From the NCBI RefSeq assembly GCF_000236905.1, contig NC_016520.1, positions 620,001 through 684,000 of the forward strand: DNA of 64,000 nucleotides, written 5' to 3'. This document shows, in pieces, positions 46,285-57,975 of the stretch. Source of the DNA: Tetrapisispora phaffii CBS 4417 (taxonomy: Eukaryota > Ascomycota > Saccharomycetes > Saccharomycetales > Saccharomycetaceae). The notes below the pieces were generated by a model that saw nothing but the letters and a program-made list of their open reading frames with translations, searched no databases and was not told the DNA's origin. Both the position numbers and the translations under genes were made by a program. Numbering within the stretch: the first letter of the stretch is position 1; the number at the start of each line of letters is the position of its first letter.

Positions 46285-47871
46285 ATGTCTAGTAAAATCC
46301 CATCAAATGCTACATTTAAGGATAAGGAGAAACCTAGAGAGGTTCGTAAAGCTAACATCATTGCAGCCCGTGCTGTTGCCGATGCTATTCGTACTTCTTT
46401 AGGTCCAAAAGGTATGGATAAGATGATCAAAACTTCGCGTGGTGAAATTATCATCTCCAATGATGGGCATACCATTTTAAAGCAAATGGCAATCTTGCAC
46501 CCGGTTGCTAAAATGCTAGTGGACGTTTCTGCTGCTCAAGATGCAGAGGCTGGTGATGGTACAACTTCAGTTGTTATTTTAACTGGTGCCTTATTGAGTG
46601 CTGCTGATAGATTATTAAATAAAGGTATTCATCCAACTATCATTGCAGAATCATTCCAGAGAGCATCAAAAAGATCTGTTGAAATCTTATTAGAAATGTC
46701 TTCAAGAATTTCCTTAAATGATAGAGATGATCTAATTCGTGCAGCTACTACCTCTTTAAGTTCCAAGATTGTTTCACAATATTCCAGCTTTTTAGCTCCA
46801 TTGGCAGTTGATTCAGTTTTGAGTATAACAAATGAAGATTCTACAAACGTAGACTTAAGCGACATTAGATTGATTAAGAAAGTAGGTGGTACTATTGACG
46901 ACACAGAAATGATCGACGGTGTTGTATTAACTCAAACTGCTGTTAAGACTGCAGGTGGTCCAACCAGAATCGAGAAGGCTAGAATTGGTCTAATTCAATT
47001 TCAAATTTCACCACCAAAGCCAGACACTGAAAACAATATTGTTGTTAGTGATTATAGACAAATGGACAAAATTTTGAAAGAAGAAAGAGCATATCTGTTA
47101 AATATTTGTAAAAAAGTTAAGAAGGCTAAGTGTAATGTATTATTGATTCAAAAATCTATCTTAAGAGATGCAGTCAATGATTTAGCTCTACACTTTTTAT
47201 CTAAATTAGGTATTATGGTTGTTAAAGACATTGAAAGGGAAGAAATAGAATTTTTAAGCAAAAGTTTAGGTTGTAGTCCAATCGCCGATGTTGATTTATT
47301 TACTGAAGATAGATTGGGACATGTTGACTTAGTTGAAGAAGTAGATAGCGATGGTTCAAGAATTGTAAAATTAACCGGCATTAAAACTGACTCCAGCAAA
47401 CCAACTGTCTCCGTTATCATACGTGGTGCCAACCAAATGATTTTAGATGAAACAGACCGTTCTTTACATGATGCTCTATGTGTTATTCGTTGTTTGGTGA
47501 AGGAAAGAGGTTTAATTGCTGGTGGTGGTGCTCCAGAAATTGAAGTTTCTCGTAGATTAACAAATGAATCCCGTGAAATGGAAGGTGTTGAAGCTTTTAT
47601 CTGGCAAGAATTTGCCCAAGCTTTGGAAATTATTCCAACTACATTGGCTGAGAATGCTGGTCTAAATAGTATAAAGGTTGTAACGGAATTACGTTCTAAA
47701 CATGCTAACGGTGAAGTAAATGATGGTATTTCAGTAAGACGCTCAGGTACAACTAACACTTACGAAGAACATATCTTACAACCGGTATTAGTTAGTACCA
47801 GTGCTGTGACATTAGCATCCGAATGTGTTAAATCTATCTTACGTATCGATGATATTACATTCAGTCGTTAG
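46285..47871 (+). CDS. CCT4: Chaperonin TRiC/CCT subunit delta
   Basis: A 528-residue protein, the same length as S. cerevisiae Cct4. It is one of eight subunits of the cytosolic chaperonin that folds actin and tubulin. Group II chaperonin signatures are all present: RTSLGPKGMDKMI, ISNDGHTILKQM, the ATP site DGTTSVVILTGALL, VSVIIRGANQMILDETDRSLHDALCVI, and GGGAPEIEVSRRL. The delta assignment comes from the N-terminus (NATFKDKEKPREVRKANIIAARAVADAIRTSLGP) and from CRD1-BPL1-RPO21 following, as in YDL143W-YDL140C. Confidence 0.97.
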   Translation: MSSKIPSNATFKDKEKPREVRKANIIAARAVADAIRTSLGPKGMDKMIKTSRGEIIISNDGHTILKQMAILHPVAKMLVDVSAAQDAEAGDGTTSVVILTGALLSAADRLLNKGIHPTIIAESFQRASKRSVEILLEMSSRISLNDRDDLIRAATTSLSSKIVSQYSSFLAPLAVDSVLSITNEDSTNVDLSDIRLIKKVGGTIDDTEMIDGVVLTQTAVKTAGGPTRIEKARIGLIQFQISPPKPDTENNIVVSDYRQMDKILKEERAYLLNICKKVKKAKCNVLLIQKSILRDAVNDLALHFLSKLGIMVVKDIEREEIEFLSKSLGCSPIADVDLFTEDRLGHVDLVEEVDSDGSRIVKLTGIKTDSSKPTVSVIIRGANQMILDETDRSLHDALCVIRCLVKERGLIAGGGAPEIEVSRRLTNESREMEGVEAFIWQEFAQALEIIPTTLAENAGLNSIKVVTELRSKHANGEVNDGISVRRSGTTNTYEEHILQPVLVSTSAVTLASECVKSILRIDDITFSR

Positions 47872-48051
47872 TATTAATATGCATTATATATAGTATCTAT
47901 AAGTGAATTGATAAATATGTTAAAAAACTGTATTTTAATAAAATTAAATATTAAATGTTTATCTAACTTCTCTTATATGTACATGAATGGATAGGAGATA
48001 AAATAATAGAATTTTTAAAGGATTACTAATTACTCACTTTATTCACTTTAT

Positions 48052-48966
48052 TCACTTTATTATTCGAACTGCAGATTTGCTAAATATATACGATGTGCCG
48101 CTTAAAACTGTCGTTATTCCCACAGTATAACCCATGTATTTAAAACCATCCTTAATAATTCCACGTTTACTCTCTTTTGTTTCATCTTCGTTTTCTGACA
48201 TTTTATCTTCAACTATCAATAAGAGAACACCACAACTCAAATATATCATTTGAAAAAATGTATTCCATTTTGAAATAGTTGTAGGTTGTACCTCCACACT
48301 TGGGTACTTAAAAAAATTCCAATAATTTCCCCATGTAAAACTTTTATATTTTATTCTCATTGATGTGAATCGAATTATAAGAGCACTCACACCCAACATC
48401 AGATCTCTTCCTAGAATTACAGCTGCAATCGAAAATGGAATAATCTGTGGACCTGGCGCAACTGTCAAGGACAAAGTTGTTACTATCATTAGTATTTTAT
48501 CTGCCATTGGATCTAAAACAGTACCAGCAACACTTTTCAGATTAAATTTCCTTGCTAAGTACCCATCAATGAAGTCAGTAATGCAACAATACAGAAACAA
48601 AAGAAAAGCAGGAGTAGTATTTCTCATTAGAAGGTAATTGCCAATAAAAGGAGTACATGCTATTCTGGATATTGTCAATAAATTAGGAATTGATCGTATC
48701 CAAGAGCTATGTAGCAGAGTGGCATTATTCAATTTAGGTTTGGAAGGATTTGTCAATGTTGGTTTCGTTATATGAATCTGTCGGCTCGAGTGACTCCATT
48801 GTAGTGAGCTATTCCTAAAACAACCACGAGAGTCATAGTTATGTTTGTAATAAAATTTGGAATAGGTTATGCTCCTTTGTACAGTTATAAAACTCCTCTT
48901 TATAACATTGTATGATGATATATTGGAATAATGTGTAACTATTAGGTTCTTTGATGGGAAAGGCAT
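48052..48966 (-). CDS. CRD1: Cardiolipin synthase
   Basis: The open frame extends one codon further to a TTG; the first ATG is at 48964-48966, giving 304 residues (283 in S. cerevisiae). It joins CDP-diacylglycerol and phosphatidylglycerol to form cardiolipin in the mitochondrial inner membrane. The CDP-alcohol phosphotransferase motif D-G-x2-A-R-x8-G-x3-D-x3-D is intact in DGYLARKF...GTVLDPMAD. The first 85 residues are basic and Ser/Thr-rich with almost no acidic residues, fitting a matrix-targeting sequence. Several hydrophobic helices follow. It is convergent with CCT4 and divergent from BPL1, as in S. cerevisiae. Confidence 0.95.
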   Translation of the reverse strand: MPFPSKNLIVTHYSNISSYNVIKRSFITVQRSITYSKFYYKHNYDSRGCFRNSSLQWSHSSRQIHITKPTLTNPSKPKLNNATLLHSSWIRSIPNLLTISRIACTPFIGNYLLMRNTTPAFLLFLYCCITDFIDGYLARKFNLKSVAGTVLDPMADKILMIVTTLSLTVAPGPQIIPFSIAAVILGRDLMLGVSALIIRFTSMRIKYKSFTWGNYWNFFKYPSVEVQPTTISKWNTFFQMIYLSCGVLLLIVEDKMSENEDETKESKRGIIKDGFKYMGYTVGITTVLSGTSYIFSKSAVRIIK

Positions 48967-49455
48967 CAATAAATTTAAGGGTCTTAATATCTTTTCTTAT
49001 CTTCAATAATAACAGCTATAGAAAGTAAACTTCATACGAATAAAACAAATATTTTTTTAACACAATGTTATTTAATATAGTTCATTCATTAACCAGAAGC
49101 GATTCTTATTTAACAATCTTTCATCTAGTTACTTATTTTGAGTATTAGGTATGACGCATCTCACTTTTTCGAATAAGGTATTGATATAAAAAATGAGTAG
49201 ATAAAATGTTCATTTCAAGATCAAAAAGTTATAAAATAGTGTTAATTTTTACTATTAATTTAAACCATTAACAGTTGAAAGTTTAAAATTGAGTAATATA
49301 TTACTGTTTATCTTCTAAACAGTTATTAATTAGATAATTTATTCCCAATTATACAAAAAATCAGAAGAAATACAAGACCCTACTGTCGTTAAGATTGGTT
49401 ACTATTTAAAATTGAATTATAGGCGATTTTAATACTTTTAGCAAATTATCCCAAT
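48967..49455. promoter_or_regulatory. Divergent promoter of CRD1 and BPL1
   Basis: A 489-base AT-rich spacer. It has no ORF, and I recognise no specific binding site in it. Confidence 0.4.
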
Positions 49456-51513
49456 ATGAATGTGCTTGTATATAATGGGAATGGGACTTCTTTAAGTTCA
49501 GTTAAACACACAGTGGATACGTTAAGAGCTTTTTTGGAACCTTATTACTCAGTTAGCACAATATCAGCTAAAGGTCTTCAAACAGAACCTTGGATTAGCA
49601 AAACTTCAGCTGTAGTTTTTCCTGGCGGTGCTGATTTGCCTTATGTTAGAGATTGTAAGGCAGTTGTTCCAAAAATTAAAAAATTTGTTCAAAATGGTGG
49701 AATTTATATTGGGTTCTGTGCAGGAGGATATTTTGGCAGTTCCAGGGTAGAATTTGCTCAAGGAGATCCGAGCATGGAGGTCATTGGAAATAGAGATTTA
49801 GCCTTTTTTAAAGGCATCACAAGAGGTCCCGCATTTGCTGGCTACCAATACAATAGCGAAGTAGGTGCAAGAGCGGTGGAGTTAGCGTTAACAGATGGTT
49901 CAAAATTTAGAACTTATTTTAATGGAGGATCCGTATTTATCGATGCTAAAAAATATGATAACGTTGAAATACTAGCAAAATACACTGAGCCAGTGGATAC
50001 TGCTACTTTAAACAGCGAAGCTGATCTGCAAGATGCAGCAGTTGTTGTGTGCAATGTTGGCAATGGTAAAGCTCTATTAACAGGACCACATCCAGAATTT
50101 ATACCAGAGCTATTAAAGCATTCAGAAGATAAATATTTTATTGAGAATATAATCCCCGCTCTTCTAGCGAATGAGAAACAGCGTCTACATTTTATGGAGA
50201 ACATATTAAAGGCTGCTGGGCTGAAATGTAACAAACTTGATCCAGACAGAAAACCATTATATTTGACACCAATAATAGTAACAACGTCAAGTGGGAAAGA
50301 AGATTTGATAGAAGAATTAAGTTGTAATCTTATCAAAAATGTTAATACCATTGAAAATATTAGTGAAAATCATACAAAGTTGAATTTAGGAACCGATACA
50401 TCGGATATATTTAAAGGAGTAAGGTTGAATTATAAATCAGCTCTGATGTCATGCGATAACCTAACCGCAGAGGAGAACAGAAAAGTGTTTATATTTGCTG
50501 ATAAAACTGAGTCCTCGATTGATAAATCGTTAACACCATATTTTGATATAGAAAAATATTTTAAAGAGTTGAAAACAGAGACTATAGGAAATTTGTTACT
50601 GTATGCTAATGTTGTTTCATCTACATCTACTATGTTAAATAATAATAAATGCCTTTTGGCAAGTTTTCCAAGAAATTCAGTAGTCCATGTTGGTAGTATT
50701 CAAACGGCAGGAATTGGTAGAGGTGGAAATCATTGGGTAAATCCTATTGGGCTTTCTGCATCTACTGTTGTAGTTACTTTCCCAATAACTCCACCAGATA
50801 GTAATAAATCTATTGTATTTGTTCAATACTTGGCAATGCTAGCTTATTGTCAGGCCATAACTTCATATGGGCCAGGGTTTGAGGATGTTCCTATAAGGAT
50901 CAAATGGCCCAACGATTTATATGTCTTAAGCCCCGAATACTACTCAAATAAAGGCCTAAATTTAGTGAATCGAGGCATTGTCAAGGACCTAGCTCCACTT
51001 TCTGAAATTGAGCCAGCTTATATTAAGGTTGGTGGTATGTTGGTGAATACCAACATAATTAATAAGGAATATAATTTATTGATCGGTTGCGGTATCAATG
51101 TTAATAATAGTCATCCATCTACATCATTGAATCGTTGGGTTTCGATATTAAATGAAGAAAGAAAAGTTAAAGGATTAGCATTGCTTCCAAAGTTTGATAT
51201 TGAAAAGTTATTGGCACTTTATTTAGGTAGATTGGAACGATTATTGAATAAATACACTATGTACGGTTCGAACGTAATTCTACCAGGATACTATAAATAT
51301 TGGTTGCATAATAATCAAGTTGTTACGTTGACTGGATACAATTCAGTCCGTGCTGTTATCACTGGTATAACAGATGACTATGGTTTACTGTTGGCAAAGG
51401 AATGCAGATTGGGTTCAGATACTGATTTTACAGGAACTACTTATCAGCTACAACCGGATGGTAACACTTTTGATATATTCAAGGGCTTAATATCTACTAA
51501 AATTTTCAAATAA
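49456..51513 (+). CDS. BPL1: Biotin-protein ligase
   Basis: A 685-residue protein (S. cerevisiae 690). It activates biotin with ATP and attaches it to the lysine of acetyl-CoA and pyruvate carboxylases. The N-terminal third has a class I glutamine amidotransferase-like fold (VFPGGADLPYV, IYIGFCAGGYFG with the Cys at the nucleophile elbow), which is typical of fungal biotin ligases. The BirA catalytic domain follows: QTAGIGRGGNHWVNP (biotinyl-AMP loop), IRIKWPNDLY and KVGGMLVNT, then LLIGCGINVNNSHP. The C-terminus has the small SH3-like cap (VVTLTGYNSVRAVITGITDDYG). Confidence 0.97.
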   Translation: MNVLVYNGNGTSLSSVKHTVDTLRAFLEPYYSVSTISAKGLQTEPWISKTSAVVFPGGADLPYVRDCKAVVPKIKKFVQNGGIYIGFCAGGYFGSSRVEFAQGDPSMEVIGNRDLAFFKGITRGPAFAGYQYNSEVGARAVELALTDGSKFRTYFNGGSVFIDAKKYDNVEILAKYTEPVDTATLNSEADLQDAAVVVCNVGNGKALLTGPHPEFIPELLKHSEDKYFIENIIPALLANEKQRLHFMENILKAAGLKCNKLDPDRKPLYLTPIIVTTSSGKEDLIEELSCNLIKNVNTIENISENHTKLNLGTDTSDIFKGVRLNYKSALMSCDNLTAEENRKVFIFADKTESSIDKSLTPYFDIEKYFKELKTETIGNLLLYANVVSSTSTMLNNNKCLLASFPRNSVVHVGSIQTAGIGRGGNHWVNPIGLSASTVVVTFPITPPDSNKSIVFVQYLAMLAYCQAITSYGPGFEDVPIRIKWPNDLYVLSPEYYSNKGLNLVNRGIVKDLAPLSEIEPAYIKVGGMLVNTNIINKEYNLLIGCGINVNNSHPSTSLNRWVSILNEERKVKGLALLPKFDIEKLLALYLGRLERLLNKYTMYGSNVILPGYYKYWLHNNQVVTLTGYNSVRAVITGITDDYGLLLAKECRLGSDTDFTGTTYQLQPDGNTFDIFKGLISTKIFK

Positions 51514-51580
51514 ATATTAGTGTAGTGATTGTATTTACAAGAGCCAATTAAATAAAAACATTTAGCATTTATATGTCGTG

Positions 51581-51648
<68 letters not shown>

Positions 51649-51765
51649 GATTCTCAAAATACATTAATTCGGTATATATTGTTATGTTTATACAATTACA
51701 ATTTTCTTAACATTAATAAGTTGATATAAATATATATTGAAAAGTAGGAATACATACTACTGTTC
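51514..51765. terminator. Convergent 3' regions of BPL1 and RPO21
   Basis: A 252-base gap between converging stop codons. It is dominated by an uninterrupted (ATT)n microsatellite, with AT-rich sequence around it that must carry both poly(A) signals. Confidence 0.5.
51581..51648. repeat. (ATT)n microsatellite
   Basis: A perfect ATT run of 68 bases (about 22.7 units) with no interruption. It ends at GATTCTC. Perfect runs this long mutate easily, so length is likely to vary between strains. Confidence 0.98.
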
Positions 51766-54700
51766 TTAATTATCTTCTTTTTCTTCTTCATCCTTCTTTG
51801 GAGAGCTTGGAGAGTAAGAAGGATTACCAGGATTATAGCTTGGTGATGTTGGGGAGTAACTTGGCGAAGTTGGAGAATATGATGGTGATGTTGGGGAGTA
51901 ACTTGGCGAAGTTGGAGAATATGATGGTGAAGTTGGAGAGTAACTTGGTGAAGTTGGAGAGTAACTTGGTGAAGTTGGGGAATAACTTGGTGAAGTTGGA
52001 GAGTAACTTGGCGAAGTTGGAGAATATGATGGTGATGTTGGAGAGTAACTTGGTGAAGTTGGAGAGTAACTTGGTGAAGTTGGAGAGTAACTTGGCGAAG
52101 TTGGAGAGTAACTTGGTGAAGTTGGGGAATAACTTGGTGAAGTTGGAGAGTAACTTGGCGAAGTTGGAGAATATGATGGAGAAGTTGGGGAGTAACTTGG
52201 TGACGTTGGAGAATATGATGGAGAAGTTGGGGAGTAACTTGGCGAAGTTGGGGAATAACTTGGCGAAGTTGGTGAGTAACCAGGTGAAGTTGGAGAAAAT
52301 CCTGGAGAAGATACACCACCAAAACCAGGGGAAGATGGGGATTCTCTGTAGGCACTGAATGGTGAAGTAGCTCCACCATAATCAGCACCTCCATATGCTG
52401 TAAAGCCTCCGTTCATAGAATCGGATAAACCGGAGTCAACTAACGGTGAGAACATTAAGTCGTCCTTGATGTCAATGTCGGCGTTAATTAAACCAGATTC
52501 GCTCGAGTATGGAGTAGCACCACCTTCTTGACCTTCCTCAATTTCAGTAACTTTTTGTTCTGGCATGTACTTAACTAGTGATTCCTCATCAATCATGACA
52601 TCAAATGCACCCGTACCAATTGGAGCCATTTGACCCAAAATAACATTTTCAGACACACCACGACAGTCATCTAATTCTGCAGAAGCACCGGCTTCAAATA
52701 AAATTTCCACGGTTTCTTCAAAAGAACATCTCATTAAAGCGCCCGTGTTAGATCTATTGAAACCATGACGAGTGACTGATGTTAAACCACCTTGGGTGGT
52801 CATTACATCAACTAACAAAGCCATATGACGATAATTAACATAAGAACCATCGGATGCGATGACGTTATAGACTTCTCTGTATAATGCAGCACGACCAGCT
52901 TCAATACCCAAAACTTCAGTAATGTCAATGAAAGAGTTTGTATATATTCTTGAACCATCCACACCTGGAACTGTCATAACTTCCATTAAATTAACACCAT
53001 CGGTTTCTAGAACCCATTCTGGAACCTTCTGGTATTCACCAGTTTCACTTGGCATCTTTCTATCATATTTCATCATAACCACACGCTCAATATCTTCCAC
53101 ACCACGTAAAGTAATACTTTCTAACATGGTATTTTCAATCTTCTTTAACATATGATCTTCTTCTGCTTCGGTCTCGGCATCTAATGACTTTGGACGAACA
53201 ACACGACAACGAATGATTAACTTATCAGCATTATCTTCGGACCAGATGACAGATAAATCATTTCTAAATGTTTCTTTGATCTTTTCACCAACTTGTACCA
53301 TAGTTAAATCTTTATCGTTCATAGCAGCACGATCTAGTTCTAGACGTAACAACCACGGCGATTGGTTATCGATATTCTTTTCCGTTTCTGAATCCATTAA
53401 AGAGTAATGTAATTGAATAATTTCTTCATCTTCGGCAATGACCGTGGTGGTAGGATCAGGATCATAATAAATTTCAGAAGCAACAGTAACACTCTTTAAT
53501 GTTGTATGTTCGATAGCTGATCTAATAATCTTAGCCTTTTCTTGGTCAGTAGCATACTCTGGATCTAAGTAAACAGTAGATGATGGTGTTTTCATATTTT
53601 TGGCAACATTTAGAATTTCCTTTAAACGAGGAACACCTGAAGTGACTTTCTTTGATGCCACACCAGCAAAATGGAAAGTGTTTAATGTCATTTGTGTGGC
53701 AGGTTCACCAATAGATTGCGCCGCTAAGACACCGACCATTTCACCTGGGTGAACAATTGAACGTAGGAATTGAGATTCGATATTATTTAAAACCCATTGG
53801 AAGGCTTGTTTTGTTAGTCTATATTCTTGTAACACTCTACGTACTGCTAAACGTGAACGAACTAAGCAGCAGAATAATGTAATAGCATCATTTTGTGCTT
53901 CTTCTATTATTTTTCCTTTACCTCTTAAAACCAATAAATTTTCTTGCAAGCGTGCAACATCACGAATTACTTCATTGATAGTTAAATCAGAAGGTTTTGT
54001 ATGATCGATTCTGAAAGTCTGTTGAGCATTTTGGATGATACGCCTTATATTAACTGGTAAGTGCCAGTTTGGCTCACCATCGATGAACACATTTCTTAAG
54101 AAACGACGATCGTCAACTAATTGTTTGTACTCTGTATCCAAAATGGATTGTAGTTTAACATCGCCAGTTATTTCTAGACCAGATTCCAGTAAGGACGGAT
54201 CTAGAGCGTGATTAGGACTCATTAAATCGATTCTATATCTCTTCTCGAATGCTGCATCCGAACCACCGATTGTATCTATAGATTGCTTTTCGATATGACC
54301 AGCATCAATACCATCCTCACCATAAACAAATTGAATTACATTACCAAGAGAATTTCTAGTGGTGCTATCATAATGAACCATAATATCCTCTAGAGCCTTC
54401 ACTAAACGACGTTGAATATAACCAGTCTCTGCAGTTTTAACAGCAGTATCGATTAAACCTTCACGACCACCCATAGCATGGAAGAAAAATTCTTGTGGAG
54501 TTAAACCTCTTAAATAAGAATTTTCTACAAAACCCTTAGATTCTGGAGAATAATCATCTTTAGAAAAATGAGGCAAGGTACGATCAACGAACCCAAATGC
54601 AATACGTTTACCTTCAACAGATTGTTGTCCAACACAAGCGGACATTTGTGCAATATTAATGAAAGAACCTTTTGAACCAGCACTTACCATTTGTTTGACA

Positions 54701-56925
54701 TTATTTAAGTCATTTAAATTAACTTCAGCTAAACGACCAGCTTTATCTCTCGCTTCATTTAAGAAACGAACAACATTATCTTCAAAGGATTCACGTAACG
54801 TCATACCATGCTTTGCTGTTAATAAGTTTGCTTGGGCTTCTTTGGTGACTTCTTCCACTTTTCTCTTAGCATCAGCAATAGTTTCAGTAATCTCTTTCAT
54901 AGTTCCACCGTCGGCAATTGTATCACCGATACCGGTGGAGAAACCGTTATGTAAGAACCAGAAGTTGACTACTTTTTGAATATTACCAAACATTTTGGCA
55001 CAGATTTGAGGACCCTTTTCTCTTGTAACAACATGGATTAAACCACCGTTAGAAGATCCGACTGTTTTTTTGTCTACCACACCGAAGATTATTTGACCAT
55101 CAATAATTAACATACCATTATCTTTTGGTGATAACATAGTTGTACCTTCATCAAATCTTTGTAAATGAATACCTTTTGGAATGGCAATAGACAAGATTTG
55201 TTTACCAGACCATAAAGGTACTGGTTTTATGATAGCTGGGGTTGGAATAATACCATCCCAGTCCGGAACCCAATATAACATGTTTAATAATTGGTCTAAT
55301 TCAATAAAACAATCTCTTAAAGTCAATTTTCTAATACCACATAAAGTATCTTGGACGATACCCATACATGGTTTATTCGATTGTGGAGAAACAATTTGTA
55401 AAGGAACAGAACATAATTGTGATAACTCTGCTCTTGTCTCCTCAGATTGAGGAACATGTAAATTCATTTCATCACCATCGAAATCTGCATTATAAGGCGA
55501 AGTGACAGATAAATTTAACCTAAAAGTAGAATATGGCATAACTTTGACCCTGTGAGCCATCATAGACATTTTATGTAAAGATGGTTGACGATTGAACAGA
55601 ACAGGATCGTTATCCATAATATGACGTTCAACCTTCCAACCATACTGTAGCTGAATGTCACCAGCACGTTTACTATATCTTAAATCAATACGGTCACCAT
55701 TGTCACGGATAACATACTTGGCACCAGGATGTTCGTTAGGGCCGTTACGTACTAATTGTGTCAAACGGTCGATATTATATGGTGTAACAACCTCGGGATA
55801 TGTTAAGGTTTTAGCAATAGATTTTGGAACACCAACTTGATCTAATTCTAAGTTAGGGTCACCGGAAATAACAGTTCTTGCAGAAAAATCAACACGCTTA
55901 CCCATTAAGTTACCTCTAATACGACCTTCCTTACCCTTTAAACGCGCACGGATAGATTTAACTGGACGACCAGATTTTTGTAAAGCTTGAGGTTGACCTG
56001 CAATATCGTTATCCATATATGTAGCAATGTGAAATTGTAATAAACTTTCTGCTTCTTCGATAGCATGATGAGGGGCACCATTATGCTCTAAAGTTTCTAA
56101 ACTAATATTTGCTTTCAAGATATCTGCTAATTTAAATGTTAAATCATCTTCACCTCTTTGAGATTCATTAAAAGAAATGGAAGGACGAACTGGTGGTGGT
56201 GGGACAGGTAAAACGGTTAAAATCATCCAATCAGGACGGGCAAATTGTTCATTGAAACCCAAAGTATTTGAATCATGGACTGAGATATGTTTAAAGATAT
56301 TTAGAATCTCTTCTGTATTTAAAACTCTCTGTTCTGGTTCATCACCATCATTGGTGGCTTTATCCTTCTTCCAACTACCAACCAACTTTAAACCATCTTT
56401 TCTGATAGTAGGTTGAGCGTTACCACAACCACCTCTAGAAATTAATTGGGTTGGATCGTCCTCAGATGGAACATCAGTTTCACAGACAGTTTTTGTTTTA
56501 CAAAGAGTCCAAATAGCATTGAATCTCTTTTTTGAATCTTTAATACTCATAACTTGTCTCATTTGCTCATTATTTTCGTCCAGCAGTAGTTTACCACAGT
56601 GCATACAGATACATTCACAAACTTTTTTAATTTTAGAAATGAAACCAATGTGGAACACAGGCTTTGCTAAATCGATATGACCAAAATGACCGGGACATTC
56701 ATTCATACCTTCTTGACATGTTTGACACTTAAGATTACGATCAATAGAACCTAATCTTGGGTCATTCAAACCACCAATTTTAGCTCTTGTCTGTGTTTCA
56801 TCCATAGTTTCTGGAAATTTGATCTTAGCTACACTAATGGAACGAACTTCTTCTGGTGAAAAAAGACCGAATTGGACTTCTTTAACTGTACGTAAAGGAG
56901 CACTTGAATATTGTTGACCTACCAT
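51766..56925 (-). CDS. RPO21: RNA polymerase II largest subunit Rpb1
   Basis: A 1719-residue protein (S. cerevisiae 1733), ATG at 56923-56925. It forms the Pol II active site and carries the C-terminal repeat domain. The N-terminal zinc clamp is seen as [18 protein letters not shown] and CMHCGKLL. The catalytic metal loop [12 protein letters not shown] puts aspartates at 481, 483 and 485, the same numbers as in S. cerevisiae. The trigger-loop/bridge region has [21 protein letters not shown]. The CTD has 24 heptads: FSPTSPG first, then mostly exact YSPTSPS, then YNPGNPS and YSPSSPK, followed by an acidic tail. Codon use is strongly biased, as expected for an abundant protein. Confidence 0.99.
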   Translation of the reverse strand: MVGQQYSSAPLRTVKEVQFGLFSPEEVRSISVAKIKFPETMDETQTRAKIGGLNDPRLGSIDRNLKCQTCQEGMNECPGHFGHIDLAKPVFHIGFISKIKKVCECICMHCGKLLLDENNEQMRQVMSIKDSKKRFNAIWTLCKTKTVCETDVPSEDDPTQLISRGGCGNAQPTIRKDGLKLVGSWKKDKATNDGDEPEQRVLNTEEILNIFKHISVHDSNTLGFNEQFARPDWMILTVLPVPPPPVRPSISFNESQRGEDDLTFKLADILKANISLETLEHNGAPHHAIEEAESLLQFHIATYMDNDIAGQPQALQKSGRPVKSIRARLKGKEGRIRGNLMGKRVDFSARTVISGDPNLELDQVGVPKSIAKTLTYPEVVTPYNIDRLTQLVRNGPNEHPGAKYVIRDNGDRIDLRYSKRAGDIQLQYGWKVERHIMDNDPVLFNRQPSLHKMSMMAHRVKVMPYSTFRLNLSVTSPYNADFDGDEMNLHVPQSEETRAELSQLCSVPLQIVSPQSNKPCMGIVQDTLCGIRKLTLRDCFIELDQLLNMLYWVPDWDGIIPTPAIIKPVPLWSGKQILSIAIPKGIHLQRFDEGTTMLSPKDNGMLIIDGQIIFGVVDKKTVGSSNGGLIHVVTREKGPQICAKMFGNIQKVVNFWFLHNGFSTGIGDTIADGGTMKEITETIADAKRKVEEVTKEAQANLLTAKHGMTLRESFEDNVVRFLNEARDKAGRLAEVNLNDLNNVKQMVSAGSKGSFINIAQMSACVGQQSVEGKRIAFGFVDRTLPHFSKDDYSPESKGFVENSYLRGLTPQEFFFHAMGGREGLIDTAVKTAETGYIQRRLVKALEDIMVHYDSTTRNSLGNVIQFVYGEDGIDAGHIEKQSIDTIGGSDAAFEKRYRIDLMSPNHALDPSLLESGLEITGDVKLQSILDTEYKQLVDDRRFLRNVFIDGEPNWHLPVNIRRIIQNAQQTFRIDHTKPSDLTINEVIRDVARLQENLLVLRGKGKIIEEAQNDAITLFCCLVRSRLAVRRVLQEYRLTKQAFQWVLNNIESQFLRSIVHPGEMVGVLAAQSIGEPATQMTLNTFHFAGVASKKVTSGVPRLKEILNVAKNMKTPSSTVYLDPEYATDQEKAKIIRSAIEHTTLKSVTVASEIYYDPDPTTTVIAEDEEIIQLHYSLMDSETEKNIDNQSPWLLRLELDRAAMNDKDLTMVQVGEKIKETFRNDLSVIWSEDNADKLIIRCRVVRPKSLDAETEAEEDHMLKKIENTMLESITLRGVEDIERVVMMKYDRKMPSETGEYQKVPEWVLETDGVNLMEVMTVPGVDGSRIYTNSFIDITEVLGIEAGRAALYREVYNVIASDGSYVNYRHMALLVDVMTTQGGLTSVTRHGFNRSNTGALMRCSFEETVEILFEAGASAELDDCRGVSENVILGQMAPIGTGAFDVMIDEESLVKYMPEQKVTEIEEGQEGGATPYSSESGLINADIDIKDDLMFSPLVDSGLSDSMNGGFTAYGGADYGGATSPFSAYRESPSSPGFGGVSSPGFSPTSPGYSPTSPSYSPTSPSYSPTSPSYSPTSPSYSPTSPSYSPTSPSYSPTSPSYSPTSPSYSPTSPSYSPTSPSYSPTSPSYSPTSPSYSPTSPSYSPTSPSYSPTSPSYSPTSPSYSPTSPSYSPTSPSYSPTSPSYSPTSPSYSPTSPSYNPGNPSYSPSSPKKDEEEKEDN
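51814..52299 (-). repeat. Tandem heptad repeat coding for the Pol II CTD
   Basis: Twenty-four tandem 21-base units on the minus strand. Units come in a few codon versions (plus-strand spellings such as GGAGAGTAACTTGG and GGAGAATATGATGG) that recur in blocks, suggesting duplication of groups of units by unequal exchange while the protein stays constant. Confidence 0.95.
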
Positions 56926-57975
56926 GGTTTATTTGATTTTATTATATTTTTTTGTTGTTATTAATTTTATGATATTATTTTTTAATTTATTTTATCTTAA
57001 TTGGGACCTTACTTTTTCACTAATACTTGTATTCAATTGGGGACTGATGCTAAAGGAAACAAAAGATAAAATATGAGTTGTATTATAATTGAGTGTATCT
57101 CGAATTTAAAAGAGTTAAAATTGGATAATTGTTGTTATGTTTTTTTTCACTATTAACAGGTAAAAACTCAAAAAAAAATATAAGTTCTATAATTGTGTTG
57201 TTTAAATGTGATCCTTATTAATTAAAATAATGACTTGAAAAGATATAACAACGGGAAATTTCTTTATTGAAGGGAAAATACTTTTTTATTGATATGGATA
57301 AAGAAAAACAATATCAAAGAAGTGTGTAATTTAGTATTAAATAATTCTAAAGCTTAAACTCGTAATAACCAGGAATGTATAGATATATCCTCTCCGAAAT
57401 ATAAATATTTAAGGTTTCTTGTTGATTGATTAGTCCTTGGAAATTTAAAATTAACACTAAAGTAGTTTTTTTAAAAAGTTGTTGACTTTTTTAATGAGGA
57501 ATTTGGTATTTTAAAAAATTGTAAAAAAACCAAATTGAAATTCTAATTGGTGAACAGTATATGTATCTGTAGAATTTAAATTTTCTCCTTATCCTCTCTT
57601 TAATGAGTAAGAGATGATATAAGTATAATGCCTTATATAATTGATTGTATTACTTTTTAAATAATATAAGCTTTACCATATTAATAATGTTTCAATTTTT
57701 AGTTTTCATTCTTATTTGTTCACTGAGAAAAAAACTTCCAAAAAATGAAAAACAAATATATTCTTTATTTAAAGTGAAAAACGGTTCGTCATGCATGATG
57801 GTTCGGGTAATGACTACATATGTATAAGTGAATTCATATATAACATACATAATGCAGATATACACAGGGACGTATTTGGTGGTAATGAATAGTCGGCAGT
57901 TATTTTAGTTGTTCTACTTGATATGTATGAGACCAAGCATACCAACAGTGGCCTATTCTGGGCTTTGCGTGTGTT
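56926..57975. promoter_or_regulatory. RPO21 upstream region and SCM3 3' flank
   Basis: This 1.05 kb spacer has many A/T runs near RPO21, and a Reb1 core on the minus strand (TTACCCG, 57804-57810) about 170 bases beyond the SCM3 stop. There is no credible ORF; the open frame at 57645-57827 is low-complexity. Confidence 0.4.
57804..57810 (-). promoter_or_regulatory. Reb1-type site downstream of SCM3
   Basis: The minus strand reads TTACCCG, followed by AACC. Being on the SCM3 coding strand just after its stop, it might act as a Reb1 roadblock, or as a distant RPO21 element. Confidence 0.35.

Noticed and set aside
47148..47759. 203-codon minus-strand frame inside CCT4
   Set aside because: Antisense shadow of a codon-biased gene, with no independent support.
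51798..52358. Long repetitive open frames on both strands across the Pol II CTD
   Set aside because: They are shadows of the 21-base heptad repeat, which is open in several frames because its length is a multiple of three.
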